15,257 nt of DNA from Rhodobacterales bacterium UBA3080 (GTDB lineage Bacteria; Pseudomonadota; Alphaproteobacteria; Rhodobacterales; Rhodobacteraceae), in assembly GCA_002366645.1 (NCBI GenBank), contig DFBM01000168.1, positions 4,626-19,882 of the forward strand. The letters run 5' to 3'. Under the pieces are notes generated by a model. The model did no database searches, had not been told where the DNA came from, and was given only the letters and a program-made list of their open reading frames with translations. The translations under genes and the position numbers were made by a program. Shown in pieces: positions 1 to 6,756 of the stretch (positions are counted from its first letter, which is position 1; each line of letters begins with the position of its first letter).

Positions 1-729
1 GTGGCAGAGATCGCTTTGATCAAGGAAGGCGCGCGGATTGCCGATGTTGGCGGCGCGGCTGTGGTTGCTGCAATCGCCGAGGGTGTGCGCGAGATCGACG
101 TCGCTATGGCGGGACGTGACGCGATGGAGTTAGAGATCGCGCGCGCGTTCCCCGATTCCGAAATACGCGATAGCTGGGTTTGGTTTCAGTCGGGTTTGAA
201 TACCGACGGGGCGCATAATCCGGTCACCTCGCGCAAGCTGGAAGCAGGGGACATTCTTAGCCTGAACGCCTTCCCGATGATCAACGGATACTACACCGCG
301 CTGGAACGGACATTGTGGTTGGGTGAGCCGGATAAGCGTAGCCTCGAGATATGGGACGAGAATGTTGAAGCGCACGAGCTTGGGCTGTCATTATTGGTCG
401 AAGGTGCGATGTGTTCGGACATTTGCGCAGAAGTTAATCAGTTCTTCGCCAGCAAAGATTTACTGCAATATCGCAGCTTTGGATATGGGCACAGCTTTGG
501 TCTGCTGTCGCATTATTACGGTCGTGAGCCGGGACTGGAATTAAGAGAGGACATTCATACGATATTGGAGCCGGGAATGGTTATCTCGATGGAGCCTATG
601 TTGACGATCCCCGAAGGCGTGGCGGGGGCTGGCGGGTATCGCGAGCATGATATCGTTGTGATGGAGGAAACCGGTCCGGTAAATATAACCGGTTTCCCCT
701 ATGGTCCGAAGGACAATATTATAGGTTAG
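1..729 (+). CDS. Creatinase (creatine amidinohydrolase), C-terminal part, 5' end outside window
   Basis: Hydrolyses creatine to sarcosine and urea in the cytoplasm; pita-bread fold of the M24 family. The visible 242 residues match the second domain of Pseudomonas creatinase, which I recall as 403 residues, without gaps over the active site. His72 in NTDGAHNPVT corresponds to catalytic His232, Glu102 in YTALERT to Glu262, Glu198 in SMEPM to Glu358, and His216 in YREHD to His376. Other family hallmarks are FGYGHSFG (160-167) and the ending NITGFPYGPKDNIIG. About 160 N-terminal residues must lie upstream; the GTG at position 1 is an internal valine, not a start. The TAG stop overlaps the stop of the convergent gene on the other strand. 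A related M24 aminopeptidase is unlikely because the creatinase-specific residues are all present. Family assignment is firm; substrate is inferred from it. Confidence 0.9.
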   Translation: MAEIALIKEGARIADVGGAAVVAAIAEGVREIDVAMAGRDAMELEIARAFPDSEIRDSWVWFQSGLNTDGAHNPVTSRKLEAGDILSLNAFPMINGYYTALERTLWLGEPDKRSLEIWDENVEAHELGLSLLVEGAMCSDICAEVNQFFASKDLLQYRSFGYGHSFGLLSHYYGREPGLELREDIHTILEPGMVISMEPMLTIPEGVAGAGGYREHDIVVMEETGPVNITGFPYGPKDNIIG

Positions 730-1601
730 CGTTTGCCGTAGTAGAGGCCGACAACGTGCTCGGCCTCTGCGAAAAACAACCAGCGTTGGGAGAACAGGCC
801 AACGAGGTGAACCAGAATTACGACCATGCCTACCATGTGGCTCGATGGAAGTGACAACAACAGGATTGCTGGCAATAGCGAACCAAGGGCAAGCGCGATG
901 ACCCGCAGCTTGATGACGTGCTTGCGGCCGACCACGTGGATCATTTCCTTCATCAGGTAGTTGGTGCCTGAGTGAGGTTTTTCCAAAAGGCGAACCTTAC
1001 CCAAGAAACCAAGACCTGTGGCTGTACCCATATCGGAACCGGTTTTAGCAAACGCTCCATCACCGGAAAGCCATGTGATTACTTGCACAACAGCCAGAAC
1101 CAGCATCAACCAGCCAGCTAGTACGGTTTGTGTCGCGAGCAAGGCACCGCCGGCGAAGGAATACATCAGATATAGAATCGAGGTCATTGGCGTGTGCCAA
1201 CGCGGAACCGATTTCATCTGCGCATAGATCATCGACGTGCTGTAAACGGTCAAAACAGAGAGCGCCGCCGCAACAAAACCGAGCCATTCGATCCGGTTGT
1301 CCATGAATATCCATAGCAACGCATAGATGCCGAAAACACCCATTGTTACGATGGAAAGAACGCCTTCGCGCGACAGCCAGCTAGACCGCCATTGCGTTAA
1401 CGCCTTCATGAAGCGCTCGGGGTGACCGAGGTGGAACAGCGATGAAAGTAGACCACCGCCTGCAAGTGCATACGCAACGGCGACGAATACGAACGCTACC
1501 CAACCGGATACGTCGAGGAAGCCGACGCCAAGGAACGTCATTAGACCGAAACCGAGGCCCGACAACGCGGTGAAGATTATTACTGAAGGTGCTGGATGCA
1601 T
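726..1601 (-). CDS. soeC: Membrane anchor subunit of SoeABC-type sulfite dehydrogenase (DmsC/NrfD-like)
   Basis: Predicted quinone-reactive anchor that holds the iron-sulfur and molybdenum subunits on the inner face of the cytoplasmic membrane and passes electrons to quinone. The 291-residue protein is strongly hydrophobic, with about eight likely membrane helices and no cofactor cysteine motifs. The segment HLGHPERFMKAL followed by SWLSREG (about residues 57-81) is a hallmark of DmsC-type anchors. Length agrees with DmsC (about 290). The ATG overlaps the upstream stop as TGATG, with GGAG 8 bases before it, so it is probably translationally coupled to soeB. The stop TAA overlaps the convergent creatinase stop. 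By itself the sequence only says DmsC-like; the sulfite assignment rests on the partners and neighbourhood. Confidence 0.75.
   Translation of the reverse strand: MHPAPSVIIFTALSGLGFGLMTFLGVGFLDVSGWVAFVFVAVAYALAGGGLLSSLFHLGHPERFMKALTQWRSSWLSREGVLSIVTMGVFGIYALLWIFMDNRIEWLGFVAAALSVLTVYSTSMIYAQMKSVPRWHTPMTSILYLMYSFAGGALLATQTVLAGWLMLVLAVVQVITWLSGDGAFAKTGSDMGTATGLGFLGKVRLLEKPHSGTNYLMKEMIHVVGRKHVIKLRVIALALGSLLPAILLLSLPSSHMVGMVVILVHLVGLFSQRWLFFAEAEHVVGLYYGKR
741..770. repeat. Hairpin at the creatinase/soeC 3' junction, inside soeC coding sequence
   Basis: AGAGGCCGA (743-751) is the exact reverse complement of TCGGCCTCT (760-768) with an 8-base loop; one wobble (742-769) and a G-C pair (741-770) extend it. 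It begins 12 bases after the creatinase stop and lies within the last codons of soeC. No T tract follows on either strand, so a terminator role is possible but unproven. Confidence 0.5.
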
Positions 1602-2347
1602 CAGAGTTTCTCCAATGTACGGTCGAGCCAGCCGAGGAAACCACCGGTCTCTTCGGGTTGACGTTCAAGAAGTGGGCCGAGGATGTCGATCTGCTCGACG
1701 TCTGTTTTCGGACGTGGCGGCAGATATTTGTTGACGGGCTTGGTGCCTTGTTCCGGCATCAAATCCATTCCACCACGGGCAGCGGAAAGCAACGAAACGG
1801 CACTGTTCGGATCTGCGAAGTCACCGAAGTGACGTGCGCCTGCGGGGCAGGTGCGAACACAGGAAGGAACGCGGTCTTCCTCGGGGATGTTTTCATTGTA
1901 GATACGGTCGACGCAAAGGGTACATTTCTTCATGACCCCTTCGGTGCCTTCCATCTCGCGTGCGCCGTATGGGCAAGACCACGCGCAAAGACCGCAGCCG
2001 ATGCAGTCGCTCTCGTTTACCAGAACGATGCCGTCTTCGACACGTTTGTAGCTGGCACCAGTTGGGCAAACGGTGACGCAAGGCGCGTCCTCGCAATGCA
2101 GGCAGGATTTCGGGAAGTGTGTGACCTGCGCCGGTTTGTTTTCCTGCTGAACCTCGAACGTGTGTACGCGGTTCAGGAAGGTTCCGTGCGGATCGGCACC
2201 GTAAGCATCGAGGTCCGACAAAGGCGCGCCGTAATTACCGGTGTTCCATTCCTTACAGGAAATCACACAGGCGTGGCAGCCAACGCAGGTATCCAGATCA
2301 ATGGCGAGGCCGAGCTTCTTCTCGGTGCTGCTGGGTAGTGTTGTCAT
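1601..2347 (-). CDS. soeB: Four-cluster [4Fe-4S] ferredoxin subunit of SoeABC-type sulfite dehydrogenase
   Basis: Electron-transfer subunit linking the molybdenum subunit to the membrane anchor. Sixteen cysteines fall into four cluster motifs: C21/24/27/31, C82/85/90/94, C115/118/121/125 and C142/145/163/167, as in DmsB, PhsB and SoeB. There is no signal peptide, consistent with a cytoplasmic complex. I chose the ATG at 2347 because it overlaps the upstream stop as ATGA and has GGGGAAGAG just upstream; a GTG six bases earlier (2353) is in frame but less attractive. The 248 residues fit the family (about 200-250). The proline-rich tail after residue 200 (KYLPPRPK, then a short C-terminal segment) extends beyond the last cluster, and its role is not evident. 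It could equally serve another DMSO-reductase-family enzyme; its partners favour sulfite oxidation. Confidence 0.8.
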   Translation of the reverse strand: MTTLPSSTEKKLGLAIDLDTCVGCHACVISCKEWNTGNYGAPLSDLDAYGADPHGTFLNRVHTFEVQQENKPAQVTHFPKSCLHCEDAPCVTVCPTGASYKRVEDGIVLVNESDCIGCGLCAWSCPYGAREMEGTEGVMKKCTLCVDRIYNENIPEEDRVPSCVRTCPAGARHFGDFADPNSAVSLLSAARGGMDLMPEQGTKPVNKYLPPRPKTDVEQIDILGPLLERQPEETGGFLGWLDRTLEKL

Positions 2348-5181
2348 GTCCACTCTTCCCCGTAGTTTACGTTTTTCGGACCACGACCAACCGGCGATTC
2401 TTGGGCCGGAACATCGGGTTGCGAATTCAGGTTAGGCGGCGGCGCGGTTTTCTCGATCCTTACGCGAAGGTCGAACCAAGCGGCCTGACCCGTGACCGGA
2501 TCAGAGTTCGCCCAACGTTGGCCGTCGCCTTTGGATGGCAACAGTTCGTGGATCAGGTGGTTCAGCAAGAAGCCTTTTGTCGCCTCCGGTGCATCATCCT
2601 GCAATGCCCACGCACCTTTACGCTTACCGATCGCGTTCCACGTCCAAACGGTGTTGGAGTTGAGCGCGTTCATCAGTGCAACAGGTACCGTGATCGAACC
2701 GTGATGGGACGTTACTTTCGCCCAGTCACCATCCTCGAAGTTGTTCGCTTCCCAGATGTCGGTCGGCACATAAAGCGGGTTGTGGCCGTGAATTTGGCGC
2801 AACCAAGCGTTTTGCGTTCCCCAGCTGTGATACATCGCCATTGGACGTTGTGTCAGCGCGTGATGCGGGAACTCGTCATTGTCTACAAGCGTTTGCTCAA
2901 ACGGTTCCCACCAAGTTGGTAGCGGATCCATAGAGTTGCGAACCTGCTCGCGTAGATGCTCGGGCGGCTGAATATCGCCTTTGCCTTCGGCAGCCAGACG
3001 GAACTTCTGCATAGTTTCCTGATAAACTTGGAAAACGTAAGGCTGCGGGCTGTCATACAGTCCACGGTCCACGGCCCAAGACTGATAATCCATGTTCCAC
3101 GGCTTGAAATAAGACGCTTCTTCGGGGATGTGATCAATCCAGAAACCACCGTTATCAATGTAGGCTTGAATCTGGTTCGGGTTCGGCTCGCCGCGACCTT
3201 TGCCTTTTCCATCCTTACCACGGAAACCGGCCAATGGGCCAACGCCGGGACGACGTTCGTGGTTTTGAATGTAGTCGGCATAGTCTTCATACTTCGCGGA
3301 GCCGTCTTCCTCGACCATACCCGGCAAACCAAGTTTGCTGCCAAGTTGGATCAATGCCGTCTGGAAACCACGCACGTCGCGATCCGGTTCAACAACGGGC
3401 CAGCGGATGCTGTCTGCCAATGCGTCAGGTTCGCAAATCGGGCGATCTAGAAGCGAGATACAGTCGTGACGTTCAAGATACGTCGTGTCAGGGAAAATCA
3501 GGTCCGAGAACGCAACCATTTCCGATGAATATGCATCCGAGTAGATGATGTGCGGGATTACATAATCGCCGTTCTCGTCTTTGTCGGTCAGCATGTTCAT
3601 AACGCCGGACGTATTCATCGAGGAGTTCCACGACATGTTCGCCATATACATGAACAATGTGTCGATTTTGTACGGATCACCCGCGTGCGCGTTAGAAATA
3701 ACCATATGCATCAGGCCGTGGGCCGAAAGCGGGTTCTCCCATGTGAACGCTTTATCGATACGTTTTGCATTACCGTTGGAATCGAGTGCCAGATCCTCGG
3801 GACCACGTGGATACCCAAGGTGCGGACCGTCAAGCGGCTTGCCCGGGGTAACATTGTGGTGCGGTTTCGGATGTGCTTCGACAGGCTTCGGATAGGAAGG
3901 CTTGAAGCGGAAGCCGCCCGGAACTTCGACCGAGCCCAGCATGATCTGCAAGGTATGCAACGCGCGCGCGGTCTGAAAACCGTTCGAGTGTGCCGAAATT
4001 CCACGCATGGAGTGGAACGAGACCGGACGACCGATCATCTGTTCGTGTTTCTGACCACGGAAATCTGTCCACGGACGATCCAGAACGATCTGTTCTTCAA
4101 ACGCAACCTTCGCAAGCTCGGCTGCGATGGAGCGAATACGGTCGGCAGGAATGCCAACGCGATCGGCTACGGCATCCGGTGTGAATTCGTCACCCAGATA
4201 CTTGTCAGCCAACAGCATGAAGGCCGGCGTACAAGTAACACCGTCAACTTCGTAAGTGCCCTTCATTTCCGGCTTAACGTCTTTACCGTCATATGCTGCG
4301 GGCGCGCCAGTTACGCGATCCCAGACCAGTTCCTTGCCATTCTCGTCACGCAAGAAAAGACCAAACTCATCGCTGTCTTTGTTCTGATTAACCAAAAACG
4401 GCATGTTTGTGTAACGAATCAGATAGTCGATATCGACATTGCCTGATTTCAGCAGTTCGTGAATCATCGATAGAATGAACAGACCGTCAGTGCCGGGCGT
4501 GATGCCGACCCACTCGTCCGCGATCGCATTATATCCCGAACGGATCGGGTTAACGCCGATAACTTTTGCGCCACGTTTTTTCAGCTTGCCCAGTCCGATT
4601 TTAATCGGGTTGGAGTCGTGATCCTCGGCCACGCCAAAGATCATAAACAGCCGCGTGTGATCCCAATCCGGCGCGCCGAATTCCCAGAACGCGCCGCCCA
4701 TTGTGTAGATGCCGCCAGCCGCCATGTTCACCGAACAGAAGCCGCCGTGAGCCGCGTAGTTTGGCGTACCAAATGCTTGCGCCCACCAGCTCGTCAGGGA
4801 CTGTGATTGGTCGCGACCAGTGAAAAACGCAAGTTTTTCAGGAGCTTCTTCGCGGATAGGTTTCAACCAGCCAGCGGCGATATCAAACGCTTCGTCCCAG
4901 CTAATTTCTTCGAACTTACCTTCACCACGCTCGCCAACGCGCTTCATCGGAGCCTTGAGGCGCGACGGTGCATAGTGCTGCATGATGCCAGCCGAACCTT
5001 TGGCGCAAAGAACGCCTTGGTTGACCGGATGATCTTTGTTGCCCTCGATGTACTTGACCTTGCCATCCTTTAGATGAACATTGATCCCGCAACGGCACGC
5101 GCACATGTAACATGTGGTGTGGCGAATCTCGTCGGAGACCTCAGGCGAAGTGTCGAGTTGTGGCTGCGTATGCTTGGTCAT
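2344..5181 (-). CDS. soeA: Molybdopterin catalytic subunit of SoeABC-type sulfite dehydrogenase (quinone)
   Basis: Probable catalytic subunit oxidising sulfite to sulfate with electrons going to quinone (EC 1.8.5.6 type). The 945 residues carry an N-terminal [4Fe-4S] motif C24-x2-C27-x3-C31-x27-C59 followed by Lys61, a bis-MGD molybdopterin oxidoreductase domain, and a dinucleotide-binding C-terminal domain (roughly residues 750-910). Cys149 in HGGFCSVN sits where the family places its molybdenum ligand. No twin-arginine signal is present: the protein begins MTKHTQPQLD and reaches the cluster by residue 24. This separates it from exported DmsA, PhsA and PsrA and matches cytoplasmic SoeA. The ATG follows GGGAGGG about 12 bases upstream, slightly far. 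A sulfonate-binding gene lies upstream and soeB/soeC follow with overlapping ends. The molybdoenzyme call is certain; the sulfite substrate is inferred from localisation and context. Confidence 0.75.
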   Translation of the reverse strand: MTKHTQPQLDTSPEVSDEIRHTTCYMCACRCGINVHLKDGKVKYIEGNKDHPVNQGVLCAKGSAGIMQHYAPSRLKAPMKRVGERGEGKFEEISWDEAFDIAAGWLKPIREEAPEKLAFFTGRDQSQSLTSWWAQAFGTPNYAAHGGFCSVNMAAGGIYTMGGAFWEFGAPDWDHTRLFMIFGVAEDHDSNPIKIGLGKLKKRGAKVIGVNPIRSGYNAIADEWVGITPGTDGLFILSMIHELLKSGNVDIDYLIRYTNMPFLVNQNKDSDEFGLFLRDENGKELVWDRVTGAPAAYDGKDVKPEMKGTYEVDGVTCTPAFMLLADKYLGDEFTPDAVADRVGIPADRIRSIAAELAKVAFEEQIVLDRPWTDFRGQKHEQMIGRPVSFHSMRGISAHSNGFQTARALHTLQIMLGSVEVPGGFRFKPSYPKPVEAHPKPHHNVTPGKPLDGPHLGYPRGPEDLALDSNGNAKRIDKAFTWENPLSAHGLMHMVISNAHAGDPYKIDTLFMYMANMSWNSSMNTSGVMNMLTDKDENGDYVIPHIIYSDAYSSEMVAFSDLIFPDTTYLERHDCISLLDRPICEPDALADSIRWPVVEPDRDVRGFQTALIQLGSKLGLPGMVEEDGSAKYEDYADYIQNHERRPGVGPLAGFRGKDGKGKGRGEPNPNQIQAYIDNGGFWIDHIPEEASYFKPWNMDYQSWAVDRGLYDSPQPYVFQVYQETMQKFRLAAEGKGDIQPPEHLREQVRNSMDPLPTWWEPFEQTLVDNDEFPHHALTQRPMAMYHSWGTQNAWLRQIHGHNPLYVPTDIWEANNFEDGDWAKVTSHHGSITVPVALMNALNSNTVWTWNAIGKRKGAWALQDDAPEATKGFLLNHLIHELLPSKGDGQRWANSDPVTGQAAWFDLRVRIEKTAPPPNLNSQPDVPAQESPVGRGPKNVNYGEEWT

Positions 5182-5225
5182 TTCGCTGACCGCCCTCCCA
5201 TATAATTTCGTGACCCGTTTAGGTG

Positions 5226-5254
5226 CTTATATTTATACATGCAGATTTATGCAA
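5226..5254 (-). promoter_or_regulatory. Possible sigma-70-type promoter for soeABC
   Basis: Read on the minus strand, TTGCAT (5254-5249), a 17-base spacer and TATAAG (5231-5226) form a plausible -35/-10 pair about 45 bases before the soeA start. The spacer is AT-rich and contains an ATGCA direct repeat with exactly 10-bp period (5239-5243 and 5249-5253), partly overlapping the -35 box. This suggests soeABC can be transcribed separately from tauA. Prediction by eye only. Confidence 0.4.
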
Positions 5255-5308
5255 TTAAATGTCTGTACTTTCCAAGTGCGCGAATCCGCCCAAGGACTTT
5301 CCCGCGAG

Positions 5309-6316
5309 TTATTCCGAGGGCACCAGAGGCAAATCCATAGCGGCTTGCAGATAACTGATGTCTATATTTTCCGCGTAAGACCCCAGCGCTTCGTCAATTG
5401 TGCCGTGCTCAACAAAGAAGTCCGCGAGGTCCTTCAGGTAAGTTTCAACGCCTCCGCCGAGCCAGGTCGCACCTGTCTTTTCGTTGATTGTCGGAAACTG
5501 GAAACCTGCCATAGATGATTTAACGGCCTCCTCGGTCATGTTTAGGGGGGATGCAATACCTGCAATCATGCGGGCCGGATTGGCGGTAAAACTGGCGTTC
5601 AGGTCGGCGGTAACCTTTAAGAATTGCGCTACGACTTCGGGATTGTCGGTGCCGAAACTTGACCGAACTACGATCAGATCAAAGTTACCACCGCCGAGCT
5701 CAGTCTTGAGGTTCGCGGACGTAAGCTGGACGCCATTTGTCAACATGTCGTTCAATGCTGGCCCCCAGCCGCAAGCTATGTCAGCCTTCTCTTGCCTTAA
5801 CGCGGCGGCGGCCTGTGTCGGTGACATGTTCAACAGGTGCACAGATGCGGGGTTTATATTGAAATGGGCCAACTGGCGTAGAAGGTTGTAATGCGCTGTG
5901 GTGCCAAAGGGGAGGGCGACGGTCTTGCCCACCAAAACGGACGCGTTCTCGCTGCTAAAGCCCAAGCTGTGGTGAGCAACACAATTTTCATTATCTGCAT
6001 AGGAAACTGCAATATCCACGACGTCAAATGCCATACCCGCCGTCGCAACTTGCAAAAATGGCACAACACCTTGCGAAAGGGCGATCTGGATGTCTCCGTT
6101 TTCCAATGCGGCAAACATCGATGTGCTGCTGTCAAAAGCGCGCCATTCTGTTTCTGCGCCCAATACTTCGTCATACGCGCCCGAGGACTGCCCGTAATGC
6201 GCAGGCAGTGGCCATTCATTGAAATGCCCGATCGTTAGAGCGTCTTGCGCACTTGCGAACGGAGATTGAAACAAGGCAAGTAGGCAAACCATAATTGTAG
6301 ATGCCAAAGTTTTCAT
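5309..6316 (-). CDS. tauA: Taurine/sulfonate ABC transporter substrate-binding protein (TauA-like), no permease genes beside it
   Basis: Periplasmic binding protein predicted to capture taurine or a related sulfonate. The 335 residues start with a Sec signal peptide (hydrophobic core to about residue 20, ASA-Q cleavage site near 23/24). They continue with a type-2 binding fold of the TauA/SsuA group: FNEWPLPAHYGQ near the ligand loop, EWRAFDSSTSMFAALENGD, the SQGVVPF hinge region, and DIACGWGPAL later. These resemble TauA of Rhodobacterales more than E. coli TauA. The ATG at 6316 is preceded by GAAAGG. No tauB or tauC adjoins it; downstream, after 127 bases, comes soeABC on the same strand, which supports a role in handling sulfonate-derived sulfite. 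It may use a TauBC elsewhere in the genome. Substrate is inferred; other alkanesulfonates remain possible. Confidence 0.8.
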   Translation of the reverse strand: MKTLASTIMVCLLALFQSPFASAQDALTIGHFNEWPLPAHYGQSSGAYDEVLGAETEWRAFDSSTSMFAALENGDIQIALSQGVVPFLQVATAGMAFDVVDIAVSYADNENCVAHHSLGFSSENASVLVGKTVALPFGTTAHYNLLRQLAHFNINPASVHLLNMSPTQAAAALRQEKADIACGWGPALNDMLTNGVQLTSANLKTELGGGNFDLIVVRSSFGTDNPEVVAQFLKVTADLNASFTANPARMIAGIASPLNMTEEAVKSSMAGFQFPTINEKTGATWLGGGVETYLKDLADFFVEHGTIDEALGSYAENIDISYLQAAMDLPLVPSE

Positions 6317-6487
6317 AACGGACGCCTTTCTTGGCGAGAGATTTTAACCAGCAGTTCTAGTCAAATCTATCTCCTACTAATTGGCATAGGAAGTGAATTC
6401 GCCATGGACTGGTTTGCTACCGTTATTTCTGCGCAATATTGTCGAAAAAAGGGAGGTATTTAGGTGCGAAAACAGAATAAGAAGTGC

Positions 6488-6552
6488 CCGATAAGTATAG
6501 TAAGCGAACAAAAAGGTGGGTAATTTTGCCGATAAATGCACTAAACGAACAA
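6488..6552. repeat. Degenerate 24-bp direct repeat, two copies, 41-bp period
   Basis: Copy one is 6488-6511 and copy two 6529-6552. Both read CCGATAA-N6-TAA-R-CGAACAA, with 19 of 24 positions identical by my alignment. The 41-bp period is close to four helical turns, placing both copies on the same DNA face, as expected for cooperative regulator binding. A weaker partial similarity (GTATTTAGGTGCGAAAACA) occurs near 6456-6474. No known regulator consensus is recognised. Confidence 0.6.
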
Positions 6553-6578
6553 TTGTTGGCGTGCTGAGTTTTAGTGCA
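6537..6578. repeat. Inverted repeat TGCACTAAA / TTTAGTGCA
   Basis: TGCACTAAA at 6537-6545 is mirrored exactly by TTTAGTGCA at 6570-6578 across 24 bases. The left arm lies inside the second copy of the direct repeat, so the two patterns share bases. The TTTAGT core recurs at 6655-6660. It could be a pair of operator half-sites or a DNA loop site; the spacer is too long for a typical terminator. Confidence 0.45.
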
Positions 6579-6653
6579 ATAGTTACACGTAATATCTGAT
6601 ATTTGCCGCACACACTATTGCGCGCAGCTGCGGCTATTTTCCGCACGTCCGAG

Positions 6654-6677
6654 TTTTAGTTTAAAGCTGAACTAAAA
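6654..6677. promoter_or_regulatory. Operator-like inverted repeat TTTTAGTT-N8-AACTAAAA
   Basis: Two exact 8-base arms (6654-6661 and 6670-6677) flank an 8-base centre. The dyad ends 8 bases before a consensus TTGACA -35 box (6686-6691), a common position for an activator or repressor of the downstream gene. The left arm belongs to a 10-base sequence GAGTTTTAGT that also occurs at 6566-6575. Confidence 0.5.
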
Positions 6678-6685
6678 AATTCTGA

Positions 6686-6714
6686 TTGACATAGATGTGC
6701 TTGAGTTTACCGAT
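6686..6714 (+). promoter_or_regulatory. Possible promoter of the polyamine operon (strong -35, weak -10)
   Basis: TTGACA at 6686-6691 matches the sigma-70 -35 consensus exactly, but no good TATAAT-like element follows at 16-18 bases (6708-6714 reads TACCGAT). A weak -10 together with an adjoining dyad would fit an activated promoter. It would give an mRNA leader of about 35-40 bases before the puuA start. Confidence 0.35.
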
Positions 6715-6756
6715 TGCTTTCATGAGCTGCCAAATATTGGCGGATTGGAGAAAACG

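Larger units (their letters stand above)
6317..6756. other. Divergent AT-rich intergenic region with operator-like repeats
   Basis: This 440-base gene-free stretch separates tauA (leftward) from the polyamine operon (rightward) and is clearly richer in A+T than the genes on either side. No credible ORF was found. It holds the direct repeat pair at 6488-6552, inverted repeats at 6537-6578 and 6654-6677, a palindrome at 6623-6632, and a -35-like TTGACA at 6686. Both divergent transcripts must start here, so it is the main control region of the window. No tRNA or riboswitch fold was recognised. Confidence 0.8.

Noticed and set aside
1589..2338. Long + strand ORF of 249 codons opposite soeB
   Set aside because: It lies fully antisense to a four-cluster ferredoxin with all 16 cysteines in place; the translation shows no family features.
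3550..4446. 298-codon + strand ORF inside soeA on the opposite strand
   Set aside because: Shadow of the soeA reading frame; arginine/valine-rich translation without recognisable domains or ribosome site.
2344..5181. Identification as DMSO reductase DmsABC
   Set aside because: No Tat signal on the catalytic subunit, a cysteine rather than serine at the probable molybdenum ligand position, and a sulfonate-related neighbour favour SoeABC; DmsC similarity alone is shared by several enzymes.
6323..6336. Short hairpin CGCC-N6-GGCG over the tauA ribosome site
   Set aside because: A 4-bp stem is too weak to claim control of translation.
6605..6625. Possible sigma-54 promoter (GCAC...TTGCG)
   Set aside because: The invariant GG at -24 is absent and the spacing is off by one; other GG-N10-GC candidates in 6317-6756 and 8107-8207 also failed.
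6377..6646. 89-codon minus-strand ORF in the divergent intergenic region
   Set aside because: GTG start without a ribosome site, low-complexity translation, and it covers the operator-like repeats; non-coding is more likely.
6661..6675. CtrA-like site TTAA-N7-CTAA
   Set aside because: One mismatch to TTAA-N7-TTAA in AT-rich DNA is expected by chance, and the exact 8+8 dyad covering it is a better description.
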